A stretch of 14,088 nt of DNA, taken from positions 1 through 14,088 of the forward strand of contig JAQXIG010000172.1 in NCBI GenBank assembly GCA_029007685.1, given 5' to 3'. Below, piece by piece: positions 1 to 5,897 of the stretch (the first letter of the stretch is position 1; every line of letters starts with the position of its first letter). The notes under the pieces were generated by a model. That model made no database searches and was not told the origin of the DNA. It saw only the letters and a program-made list of their open reading frames with translations. The position numbers and the translations under genes were made by a program. Origin of the DNA: a bacterium (GTDB lineage Bacteria; Bacillota_I; Bacilli_A; RF39; UBA660).

Positions 1-260
1 TTATCTAAATCTTGATCTCTAGCCGAGGTAAACATCACCGGAACTGTAGAATCCACCTTACGAATTGCTTTAATGATATCATAACCACTGACATCATCCT
101 GCAACATAATATCTAAAATCCATAGATCTACTTTATTCCCAATATAAGAAATCGCATCACTTCCTTTAGAAAAATGAATTACTTCGTATCCTTCTTTCAT
201 TAAATAAGTTTTGATTAAAGTAGCTAAATTAATCTCATCTTCCACAAAGCAAATATTCAA
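1..260 (-). CDS. Response regulator, receiver domain (partial, 3' end outside window)
   Basis: This is the N-terminal 86 residues of a two-component response regulator; the rest, presumably a DNA-binding output domain, lies beyond position 1. Receiver hallmarks are visible: the acidic pair E7-D8 after the first beta strand (ICFVEDE), the phospho-acceptor D50 in DLWILDIML, and T78 in VMFTSARD as the switch Thr. The start is a TTG at 260-258, preceded by GGTGAGG a few bases upstream; a TGA stop in the same frame just above it rules out a longer protein. The receiver is of the OmpR/PhoB style, but the output domain cannot be seen, so the subfamily is an inference. Its kinase partner is not in the window. 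A promoter and a tandem repeat lie upstream, so it is probably first in its operon. Confidence 0.88.
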   Translation of the reverse strand, partial: MNICFVEDEINLATLIKTYLMKEGYEVIHFSKGSDAISYIGNKVDLWILDIMLQDDVSGYDIIKAIRKVDSTVPVMFTSARDQDLD

Positions 261-280
261 AATTCCTCACCACCATCATT

Positions 281-310
281 AGTATAGCATGAATCAAATT
301 AGATTGCCAT
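281..310 (-). promoter_or_regulatory. Promoter of the response regulator (extended -10)
   Basis: On the minus strand TGCTATACT (289-281) is an extended -10. ATGGCA (310-305, four of six matches to TTGACA) lies 18 bp upstream. The predicted start gives a leader of about 15 nt that holds the GGTGAGG ribosome site of the TTG-started regulator. A second TATACT further up (427-422) is an alternative, longer-leader start. Confidence 0.5.
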
Positions 311-450
311 TTATCACATTCCTTTCTTTTTTATATTTTTAGTAGGAGTTATTCTATATTCATTTAAAATAATCATATTTAGTTCTCAATCTTTATCTGT
401 ATCACTTCCTTTCATGTTTCCAGTATAGAAAAAAAATATAGAAGAATTAT

Positions 451-459
451 TGGTATAAT
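451..459 (+). promoter_or_regulatory. Possible orphan plus-strand promoter (TGGTATAAT)
   Basis: A consensus extended -10 with no convincing -35 box. It points towards the 3' end of the prepilin unit. The only open frame downstream is a 21-residue one at 490-555 (MKSIESTSKNQAFFKIFKKRI), whose nearest purine-rich sequence, GGGAAAG, is 11 nt from the ATG. The transcript would run into the prepilin terminator hairpin. In DNA this AT-rich a chance match is quite possible. Confidence 0.25.
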
Positions 460-477
460 ATGGGAAATTATGGGAAA
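460..477. repeat. Tandem 8-bp direct repeat ATGGGAAA, 10-bp period (putative operator)
   Basis: ATGGGAAA occurs at 460-467 and again at 470-477, exactly one helical turn apart. On the minus strand this reads TTTCCCAT twice and ends about 32 bp upstream of a TATACT (427-422) that could serve the response regulator. OmpR-family regulators typically bind such tandem direct repeats just upstream of the -35 region, so autoregulation is an attractive but unproven reading. It also lies immediately downstream of a plus-strand TGGTATAAT at 451-459, where a bound protein would block that promoter. Confidence 0.45.
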
Positions 478-540
478 GTAAAAATCTAGATGAAAAGCAT
501 TGAATCAACTTCTAAGAACCAAGCTTTTTTTAAAATATTT

Positions 541-585
541 AAAAAAAGGATCTGATCACATAATCAGTATCCTTTCTATCAGATC
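541..585 (-). terminator. Intrinsic terminator of the prepilin gene, with two competing left arms
   Basis: Minus-strand RNA reads GGATACTGAT (572-563), a TATGTG loop, ATCAGATCC (556-548) and then seven U (547-541): a 9-bp stem with one bulged A. The same right arm can also pair perfectly over 8 bp with GATCTGAT (585-578), which directly follows the prepilin stop codon. The two hairpins exclude each other, and either one ends at the U tract. Confidence 0.85.
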
Positions 586-2976
586 TTAATAATAACAAAT
601 ATTTCCATTTAAAGTACCACCAGCACTACAACTACAAGTTGTCTGGGGAACAGTGGTCTTTTGATCAACCGTGCATGTATCACCACATCCAGTTCTACCG
701 TTTGGACAGTTGGTATCCCCATCATTGCATTGATAGCTTTTAACATTCTTAGCAGGATCAAGATTGCCGCGAATATTAGAAGAAATATCATAAATACATA
801 CTTCTCCATCGCGCCAAGATTCTTCGGTTGGGAATGAACACTCTCTAGGATTTGTATAAGTCAGAGTTTCTTCTACCTGTACTGAAGTTGTAGTGCAGCT
901 AGCATAATAACTGTGCGTAACAGTAAAAGAGGTAGCTGCCTTCTTACTATTATTTCCTATCGCTGTACAAGTAACATTGTATGTTCCAACACTAGCAGTA
1001 TTAGGAGTAGCAGGATTACAAGATAGAGAACCACCAGTTGGGCCAAAGGAATAATTGATGTTATTGGTAAAATTACTCATATAACTTGTATTTCCTTGAA
1101 TCTTAGCCTCTTTCACTGTAATTGTAGGTTTCGTCAAATCGGCTTTAATCGTAAGTTTACAAGTATTACGATTACCTGCTTTATCCCAAACTTCTCCAGT
1201 CACGATAGTTCCTTTCGTGGTTGTATTAATATGGAAAGGATTCGAACCATTTTTTATATAAACAGTATGTACCCCACTATCATTATCACTAGCATTTTGA
1301 ATACCAACTTGTACATCACTGGTATACCAAGTAGCATTTTGGTAAGAAATAGAAGATGCTTGATTAACAATGGCTAAACTGCACTGAGGTAGAACTTTAT
1401 CAATTTTAATAACATAAGTACTTTTTTCTGTCCATTGACCTTTATTACCGGCTTTATCTACTGCTCTTACATAAATAGTTTGATTCATTGTATTACGGTA
1501 AGTAACAGAAGCTTTACCATTCGTAGCAGCGATTCCATTTCCAACCTGCTCACTACCATTATAAGAAACTTCAAAATGACTTACTCCAGACTCATTTTTT
1601 CCATCTGTTGCTGTATACTTAACTGTAACATCTTTCGTTGTCCATTGATTGCTTGTATAATTTTCCAAATGAATACTAACATCAGAAGGTGCCTTGGTAT
1701 CCATATGAATATGATGGGTATCACTCCATGCTCCACGATTACCAGCTAAATCGACAGCTCGAAAACGGACTTTACAAAAACTAAAAAGATGTGGAGGATC
1801 AAAAATTTCACTGGTAGTACCATCTACGACACCATCATAATTATAATCATATTCAAAATAGGCTATTTGAACATCATCTATGGCCTCCAACTTGATTTGG
1901 ATATTATTCTGCCACATATGTTCATCACGTCCGCTTAAATAAGTGACAATTGTTTTACTAGGTGCACTATTATCGACATAAGCTTCTATGTCAGTAGGGT
2001 CACTTTCATTATTAGAACCATCTACTGTTTTTACTTCTATATTACCAAAAAATCTTCCACTAATCTTCGTAGTTTTATCCATCGAAATAGTTGTCCAATT
2101 ACTGCTATCTTTATTACGGTAACTAATATGACGTACACCACTACCATAAGTATCTCTACAGACAGCCAGACATCTATCGTCACCATCTCCACACGCCCAA
2201 TCATCACTTTCCACAGTCATTTCAACAGTCTTAACAATATTAGGGCTACCATCTGCCTTTTTCGGTTGATATCTACTACCATCTAAATTTTTAAGGGTAA
2301 CCTTCGGCTTTGTTGGTTTAACCTCATCTACCACGCTAACCTTTTTTGTAATACTCTTATAACGATAGCTCCAAACCACTGATGTCTCACCTAATATTTT
2401 ACTATCAATCGTATCAGGATTGGCACTCACTGTTGTTTCCGTACTCTCATCGCCTTCCGTTTTCGTTAGTGTAGCTGTTGGAATCTCAATAGGATCACAC
2501 TGTTTGAATTTTCCTCCAAAATCTACATTCAAGGTCAAATCAAAACTTTTTGCTTGATTATTATTTCCGACTAAATTACAACTTTCCTCAGCACTCACAT
2601 AACGCTCATTGCATTGCAAACAAACATGATAATGATACTCTTGCTTTCCAATTTTTTCAGCTATAATCTCCGCATTACATTCTTTCTTATCTTCATCGAC
2701 AATTTTATTTAAGTATTTATTTAGAATCAATTCATTACTAGTAACGACACTGGTATTTCCAATTTCTCTAGGTAACAAACTACGATAATCTAAAAAATAA
2801 TCTCTACCTGCTGCAAGTATCGTAGACTCGAGTCCTTGATAATACGACTTCTTTCCTCTTCCAATATATTGACCAACACCCGAAATCGCTAATGTCAATA
2901 CAATAGAAAGAATCACAATGACTGCTAATAATTCCATTAAAGTGAAGCCTTTTCGACTCATCATTCTTCTCATCAT
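586..2976 (-). CDS. Large type IV prepilin-like protein with Ig-like repeats
   Basis: A 796-aa secreted or surface protein made as a type IV (pseudo)pilin precursor. The class III leader is textbook: a short basic leader ending at G10, then FTLMELLAVIVILSIV with Phe at +1 and Glu at +5, for cleavage and methylation by a prepilin peptidase. A normal pilin module seems to follow (to about residue 160, with Cys at 100, 119, 122, 132 and 160). Next comes a chain of Ig-like units of about 90-100 aa, recognisable by recurring strands such as AVDLAGNRGAW (407), AVDKAGNKGQW (505) and VWDKAGNRNTC (597). The last 100 residues are cysteine-rich (end ...CSCSAGGTLNGNICYY). Ordinary pilins are 100-200 aa. 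The start ATG has GAGGG six bases upstream. The gene has its own promoter and terminator, and no pilus motor, peptidase or platform gene is nearby, so assembly must depend on genes elsewhere. An adhesive minor-pilin or tip role is inference. Confidence 0.9.
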   Translation of the reverse strand: MMRRMMSRKGFTLMELLAVIVILSIVLTLAISGVGQYIGRGKKSYYQGLESTILAAGRDYFLDYRSLLPREIGNTSVVTSNELILNKYLNKIVDEDKKECNAEIIAEKIGKQEYHYHVCLQCNERYVSAEESCNLVGNNNQAKSFDLTLNVDFGGKFKQCDPIEIPTATLTKTEGDESTETTVSANPDTIDSKILGETSVVWSYRYKSITKKVSVVDEVKPTKPKVTLKNLDGSRYQPKKADGSPNIVKTVEMTVESDDWACGDGDDRCLAVCRDTYGSGVRHISYRNKDSSNWTTISMDKTTKISGRFFGNIEVKTVDGSNNESDPTDIEAYVDNSAPSKTIVTYLSGRDEHMWQNNIQIKLEAIDDVQIAYFEYDYNYDGVVDGTTSEIFDPPHLFSFCKVRFRAVDLAGNRGAWSDTHHIHMDTKAPSDVSIHLENYTSNQWTTKDVTVKYTATDGKNESGVSHFEVSYNGSEQVGNGIAATNGKASVTYRNTMNQTIYVRAVDKAGNKGQWTEKSTYVIKIDKVLPQCSLAIVNQASSISYQNATWYTSDVQVGIQNASDNDSGVHTVYIKNGSNPFHINTTTKGTIVTGEVWDKAGNRNTCKLTIKADLTKPTITVKEAKIQGNTSYMSNFTNNINYSFGPTGGSLSCNPATPNTASVGTYNVTCTAIGNNSKKAATSFTVTHSYYASCTTTSVQVEETLTYTNPRECSFPTEESWRDGEVCIYDISSNIRGNLDPAKNVKSYQCNDGDTNCPNGRTGCGDTCTVDQKTTVPQTTCSCSAGGTLNGNICYY

Positions 2977-3009
2977 ACTAATCCCTCTATTATCATATAT
3001 ACTGATATC

Positions 3010-3038
3010 ATTCTATCATGAAATTTCCTATAAAACAA
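3010..3038 (-). promoter_or_regulatory. Promoter of the prepilin gene
   Basis: TTGTTT (3038-3033), a 17-bp spacer and TAGAAT (3015-3010) preceded by TGA, giving an extended -10. It sits between the zinc-ribbon terminator and the prepilin start, with a leader of roughly 30 nt containing GAGGG. Confidence 0.6.
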
Positions 3039-3052
3039 GAATTTATCCAATG

Positions 3053-3077
3053 AAAAAGTAGAGAAAATCCTCTACTA
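3053..3077 (-). terminator. Intrinsic terminator of the zinc-ribbon gene
   Basis: Minus-strand AGTAGAG (3076-3070), a six-base loop and CTCTACT (3063-3057), followed by a run of T. The TAG stop codon of the gene lies inside the left arm, so the 3' UTR is almost nil. Confidence 0.85.
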
Positions 3078-3278
3078 ACGTTTATCTGTTTCATTCATAT
3101 TATTTTGCGAATTCATCATATGACTTCTCTCTGCTTTTTTCTTATCGCGACAAGTTTTACACCTTTTCGGTTCATTCGTAAAACCTTTTTCTTGATAAAA
3201 CTCTTGATCTCTAGCCGTAAAAACAAATTCTAGACCACAGTCCATACATTGAATCGTTTTATCTTGAAACTCTGACAT
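3075..3278 (-). CDS. Small zinc-ribbon protein
   Basis: A 67-aa basic protein with two CxxC knuckles, C11-x2-C14 (CMDC) and C40-x2-C43 (CKTC), separated by 25 residues. This is the layout of the small probable-zinc-ribbon family found in many Bacillota, in which the spacer carries a conserved FT(A/S)xDQxFYxxKGF stretch, here FTARDQEFYQEKGF at 20-33. The tail from about residue 44 is charged and probably disordered (KKKAERSHMMNSQNNMNETDKR region). GGAGGG lies six bases before the ATG. It is a single-gene unit with its own promoter (near 3400) and terminator. The family's function is not established; zinc binding is safe to infer, while nucleic-acid binding is only a guess. Confidence 0.88.
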   Translation of the reverse strand: MSEFQDKTIQCMDCGLEFVFTARDQEFYQEKGFTNEPKRCKTCRDKKKAERSHMMNSQNNMNETDKR

Positions 3279-3375
3279 TTCATTCCCTCCTTAAAAAATA
3301 TTGGATCTTTTTATCACTTGTTACCAATTCCTTTAATTAAGAAAGAAATAAAATAATAGGTAAATAAGAAAGACC

Positions 3376-3403
3376 TGTGACTACTCACACTTATATTATA
3401 TCA
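3376..3403 (-). promoter_or_regulatory. Promoter of the zinc-ribbon gene with palindrome at the start site
   Basis: TGATATAAT (3403-3395) is an extended -10 without a good -35. Just downstream, where transcription should begin, lies the perfect inverted repeat TGTGA-CTAC-TCACA (3376-3389). It could be an operator or a 5' hairpin in a leader of about 110 nt. The promoter assignment is fair; the palindrome's role is unknown. Confidence 0.45.
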
Positions 3404-3535
3404 TATGAAAAAGAAAAAAAGATATTTATTTTTTTAGAAACGTTTTATGAACTCACCCATACTAAATTTTCAAATGATATAAAAACTAATATTCTACCTA
3501 CAACTAACTGCTCTATTTTCTTCCGAACAATCAGT

Positions 3536-3697
3536 CTAATCAGAGACTTCAGCGGTTTTAGTAGTAATAAAATTTTGAATTTTCCCATGAGCCTGGTACT
3601 CAAAAATGGCGTAAGTAACTCCTAAAGACATTAGCATAAAAATAGAAAATGATAAACATAAAATTATTAAAATACAAAACTTTCTAACCTTTCGCAT
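3536..3697 (-). CDS. 53-aa protein: truncated SipW/TasA-type signal-region protein
   Basis: A short ORF with a strong ribosome site (GTAGGAGAGAG directly before ATG at 3697). It encodes a basic start (MRKVRK), a hydrophobic core of about 23 residues, then GVTYAIFEYQAHG and NFITTKTAEVSD, followed by TAG. The pattern (T/W)-(Y/A)-A-x-F...N-x-F/I-x-(T/S)-x-T-x-E/D-V is that of SipW-dependent secreted proteins such as TasA and camelysin, where it spans the signal cleavage site and the first beta strand. Those proteins are 150-260 aa; here translation stops at the start of the first strand, and I could not find the rest in any downstream frame. So it is either a remnant or a genuine short secreted or anchored peptide. 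It lies 65 bp after a small membrane-protein gene, with TGATATAAT (3744-3736) in between as a possible promoter. Confidence 0.55.
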   Translation of the reverse strand: MRKVRKFCILIILCLSFSIFMLMSLGVTYAIFEYQAHGKIQNFITTKTAEVSD

Positions 3698-3735
3698 ACT
3701 CTCTCCTACTTGTAACTAGCTTCATTTTCATATCC

Positions 3736-3744
3736 ATTATATCA
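3736..3744 (-). promoter_or_regulatory. Extended -10 upstream of the 53-aa ORF
   Basis: TGATATAAT on the minus strand, 39 bp before the ATG at 3697. No convincing -35 is seen. Read-through from the upstream membrane-protein gene is an alternative, because no terminator lies between them. Confidence 0.4.
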
Positions 3745-3762
3745 ACATAAGCTTAGAATTTT

Positions 3763-3963
3763 TTATTTTATTTTGTCATACCATTTCCTCAAATAAGTTT
3801 CTACTAAAAAACAAATTAAGGGAAATATAAAATGCAATCCATAGAACAAAGAAAACAAACAAAGTACAATTGTTAGAATTCCAAACAAGACAATTCCATA
3901 CCACACAAATCTTTTTAATCGAGCTTTTTTTAATTTTTGATCATTAATATTTTCTTTTTTCAT
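3763..3963 (-). CDS. Small two-helix membrane protein of unknown function
   Basis: I do not recognise this 66-aa protein. It has a very basic cytoplasmic N-terminus (MKKENINDQKLKKARLKR), a first transmembrane helix at about residues 19-41, a short turn, a second helix at about 43-58, and a basic end (RKWYDKIK), so both termini should be cytoplasmic. I chose the ATG at 3963 because it begins 8 bp after the stop of the DUF308 gene and has GGGGAG upstream, although the 13-nt spacing is long. In-frame ATGs at 4020 and 3990 would overlap the previous gene and have no ribosome site. It is probably co-transcribed with the DUF308 gene. Confidence 0.6.
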   Translation of the reverse strand: MKKENINDQKLKKARLKRFVWYGIVLFGILTIVLCLFSLFYGLHFIFPLICFLVETYLRKWYDKIK

Positions 3964-3970
3964 ATTGTGA

Positions 3971-4522
3971 TTAAAACTCCCCTGACACATTTTTAATTGC
4001 TCTACGAATAGAAGTAGCATTATAAATATTCAAAAGTGAATAAAGAATCATAAAAATTCCTAAAATTTGTGTAATAGCCAAGGCCCCACCAAAAGGATTC
4101 ACAATCATAAGTATTCCACATAATACAATAAAAATAGAAGTAATGATAGTTGAAATAGATTGAACAATCTGATGGTGACGAAGCTCTATTGCATATTGAA
4201 GTTTTTGGATTCCATTCATCACAAAATAAATTCCTAAAGCAAATGGTAAGATACTTGATATAAATTTAGCATTAAAAATAAATAAAACTCCTAAGATAGA
4301 AAGAATGACACCTATTAGTAAATTAGCCTGATATTTTGTCTTAAAATAATCCACAAGGGATACAATTCCTGGAATTAAAATCATTACTCCCACAATGGCA
4401 GAAACTAAACTAATAATAAAATCTGGTTTGCTTAATAATAAGATACCTAAAATCAACATAATAATCGATGTAATCAGTGAAGTAGCATATATCTTTCTAA
4501 TTTCATTTTTTAAATGATTCAT
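3971..4522 (-). CDS. DUF308/HdeD-like membrane protein
   Basis: A 183-aa integral membrane protein with six predicted helices (about 12-30, 35-57, 66-83, 86-106, 120-141, 145-167), two internal repeats in character and short loops. This is the layout of the HdeD-like DUF308 family. Helix pairs with small polar breaks such as LLLSKPDF and LMIVNPFGG are typical; the paired hydrophobic-Gly-Pro turns of the two halves resemble each other. In enterobacteria HdeD is linked to acid resistance, but the role in Gram-positives is unknown, so no function is claimed. AGGAGG lies seven bases before the ATG. Its promoter overlaps the stop of the preceding pseudouridine synthase, and a small membrane protein follows directly. 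Confidence 0.8.
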   Translation of the reverse strand: MNHLKNEIRKIYATSLITSIIMLILGILLLSKPDFIISLVSAIVGVMILIPGIVSLVDYFKTKYQANLLIGVILSILGVLFIFNAKFISSILPFALGIYFVMNGIQKLQYAIELRHHQIVQSISTIITSIFIVLCGILMIVNPFGGALAITQILGIFMILYSLLNIYNATSIRRAIKNVSGEF

Positions 4523-4551
4523 ATTCTTTGCCTCCTATCTCTATCATGATT

Positions 4552-4560
4552 ATTATATCA
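4552..4560 (-). promoter_or_regulatory. Extended -10 of the DUF308 gene, embedded in an upstream stop codon
   Basis: TGATATAAT on the minus strand. The TGA of the extended -10 is the TGA stop codon of the RluA-family gene, so the two units abut without an intergenic spacer. A leader of about 22 nt follows, carrying AGGAGG. No good -35 is visible, and read-through from upstream is also possible because no terminator is present. Confidence 0.5.
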
Positions 4561-5397
4561 TACATTTTTGATAAATTCCCTAGGGTAATGAATTTCAAAT
4601 TTCATTACTTTAGAAGTAAGTGGATCTTTGATCCATAAACAGTTGGCACAAAGCAATAGTTTTTTAGATTTTACATTACCATACTTCCTATCTCCAATAA
4701 TAGGATGCCCAATATCATTTAATTGAACACGAATTTGATTTTTTCTTCCGGTTTCAATTACAATACTTAATAAACTATTATGGTTTTCTTTTTTTACTTC
4801 ATAAGAAGTAATCGCTAATTTTCCGCTCTTATCTTTAGTAGAATAAACTATATTACGTTGATTTTCTTTAAGATAAGAAACCAACTTATCTTTTTTATTG
4901 GCAAGAATACCGACCACTACCGCTGTGTATTCTCTTTTCATCGCTACTTGATCCCAGTGTCCTTGAAGTTTTTGTTTTAATGACTCATCTTTGGAGAACA
5001 ATACAATACCACAAGTATCTTGATCCAAACGGTGAACAATAAATATCTTTTGATGCTTATTTTTCTTTTTTACATATTCGCGTACGAAATGATACAGAGT
5101 TCTATTTTTCTCTTTTTCTGTCGCAATCGTTAACATGCCACTAGGTTTATTTACTACTAAATAATGTTCATCCTCATAAATAATATCAATTTTGCCAATT
5201 TTTGTTTCTTTCTTTTCTAAAGAAATTGTCACAACTTGTCCTTTTTTCAAATAAGTATCATACCTAGTAAGAATTTGATTTCCCACCGAAACATTTCGAT
5301 ATTTCAACAAACTTTTGATCTTATTTCGAGAATAATCTGTATGTTCTAATAAAAAAGGCAATAATTCACCATCATGTTCTACTTGCAATCGAATCAT
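4558..5397 (-). CDS. RluA-family RNA pseudouridine synthase
   Basis: A 279-aa enzyme predicted to isomerise uridine to pseudouridine in rRNA or tRNA. An S4-like RNA-binding region occupies about residues 1-62 (NKIKSLLKYRNVSVGNQ). The catalytic core contains VVNKPSGMLT (82-90) and VHRLDQDTCGIVLFSK, whose D125 is the catalytic aspartate of the HRLD motif; the family's usual TSG is TCG here. RKNQIRVQLNDIGHPIIGDRKYG is the family's second signature. The length is slightly short of the usual 290-310 aa. The ATG has AGGAGG six bases upstream and overlaps the stop of the broken glycosylase gene by ATGA, so translation was coupled to it. RluD-type specificity cannot be assigned from sequence alone. 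Confidence 0.92.
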   Translation of the reverse strand: MIRLQVEHDGELLPFLLEHTDYSRNKIKSLLKYRNVSVGNQILTRYDTYLKKGQVVTISLEKKETKIGKIDIIYEDEHYLVVNKPSGMLTIATEKEKNRTLYHFVREYVKKKNKHQKIFIVHRLDQDTCGIVLFSKDESLKQKLQGHWDQVAMKREYTAVVVGILANKKDKLVSYLKENQRNIVYSTKDKSGKLAITSYEVKKENHNSLLSIVIETGRKNQIRVQLNDIGHPIIGDRKYGNVKSKKLLLCANCLWIKDPLTSKVMKFEIHYPREFIKNV

Positions 5398-5896
5398 AAA
5401 TTCCTCCTATTCTTTAATACTTGATAAGCTTCTACTAGCATATCCAGAGACCAACTAGCATTAGCCGAGCTAGTAGATGGTAACAACACGGCTTCTATGA
5501 AAGTATCTGAATAACTATATTTTTGATAATAGTAATGAGTTGTATTTCCTAATGTATAAATCTTTCTAATATTAGTTTGTTCCACGATGGAAACCAGATT
5601 ATTCGGTACTACATTTCTAATACTACTATCACTACTTCCCCTAATAAAACACGAATCAATAATATCCCATAAAGCAATCTTATATTTTTTTAAGAACATT
5701 TTTTAGCTTCCATACTATCTCCAAATTCTTTTTAAAAAACCTTGGCTAAGACTTACCAAAATTGATTATCTTTATGCATATAATAAAATCCTTCTTACAT
5801 CGAAACGATCTATGGCATACTACCTAAAATTAGAATCTAAGAATCAGGACAATAAAAAGCGGGAAAGGTATGTGTAACATATTTACTTTCTTTCAT
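5394..5896 (-). pseudogene. Broken DNA-deoxyinosine/uracil glycosylase (TDG/Mug-superfamily, HDG type)
   Basis: An intact C-terminal frame of 101 codons (from 5699) carries the family's end: ALWDIIDSC, RGSSDSSIRNVVPNN and LLPSTSSANASWSLDMLVEAY. Reading upstream from an ATG at 5896, which lies one base after the cyclophilin stop, the N-terminal half is recognisable in one frame: HTFPAFY, ILILGSMP, EGFYYMHKDNQFW, VLAKVF. It is interrupted by in-frame stops at codons 20 and 29 (TAG) and 34, 48 and 55 (TAA). A one-base deletion in the A run at 5699-5704 then shifts the frame. Restoring one base gives 167 codons, the normal family length. The enzyme removes hypoxanthine or uracil from DNA; the lost half holds the GSMP and HxxNxFW motifs needed for catalysis. 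The ATG at 5699 has no properly spaced ribosome site. Surprisingly, the C-terminal half is clean. Confidence 0.85.
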
Positions 5897-5897
5897 A

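Noticed and set aside
609..809. Minus-strand 66-codon frame inside the prepilin gene
   Set aside because: It overlaps the cysteine-rich tail in another frame and has no start signals of its own.
1096..1749. Two plus-strand open frames antisense to the prepilin gene
   Set aside because: No ribosome sites or recognisable domains; they mirror the repeated Ig-coding sequence of the opposite strand.
3377..3625. Open frame of 82 codons on the plus strand
   Set aside because: It starts at a GTG inside the zinc-ribbon promoter palindrome, has no ribosome site, low-complexity composition, and lies antisense to the 53-aa ORF, which has a strong ribosome site.
4585..4608. Inverted repeat GTAATGAA / TTCATTAC with an 8-base loop
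   Set aside because: It lies inside the RluA-family coding sequence with no U tract; the codons read as a normal family C-terminus, so it is probably chance.
5732..5839. Five in-frame stops in an otherwise recognisable protein, suggesting stop-codon reassignment
   Set aside because: Both TAA and TAG occur among the five, and both are used as normal terminators by intact neighbouring genes. A single-base frameshift is also present, so gene decay explains it better.
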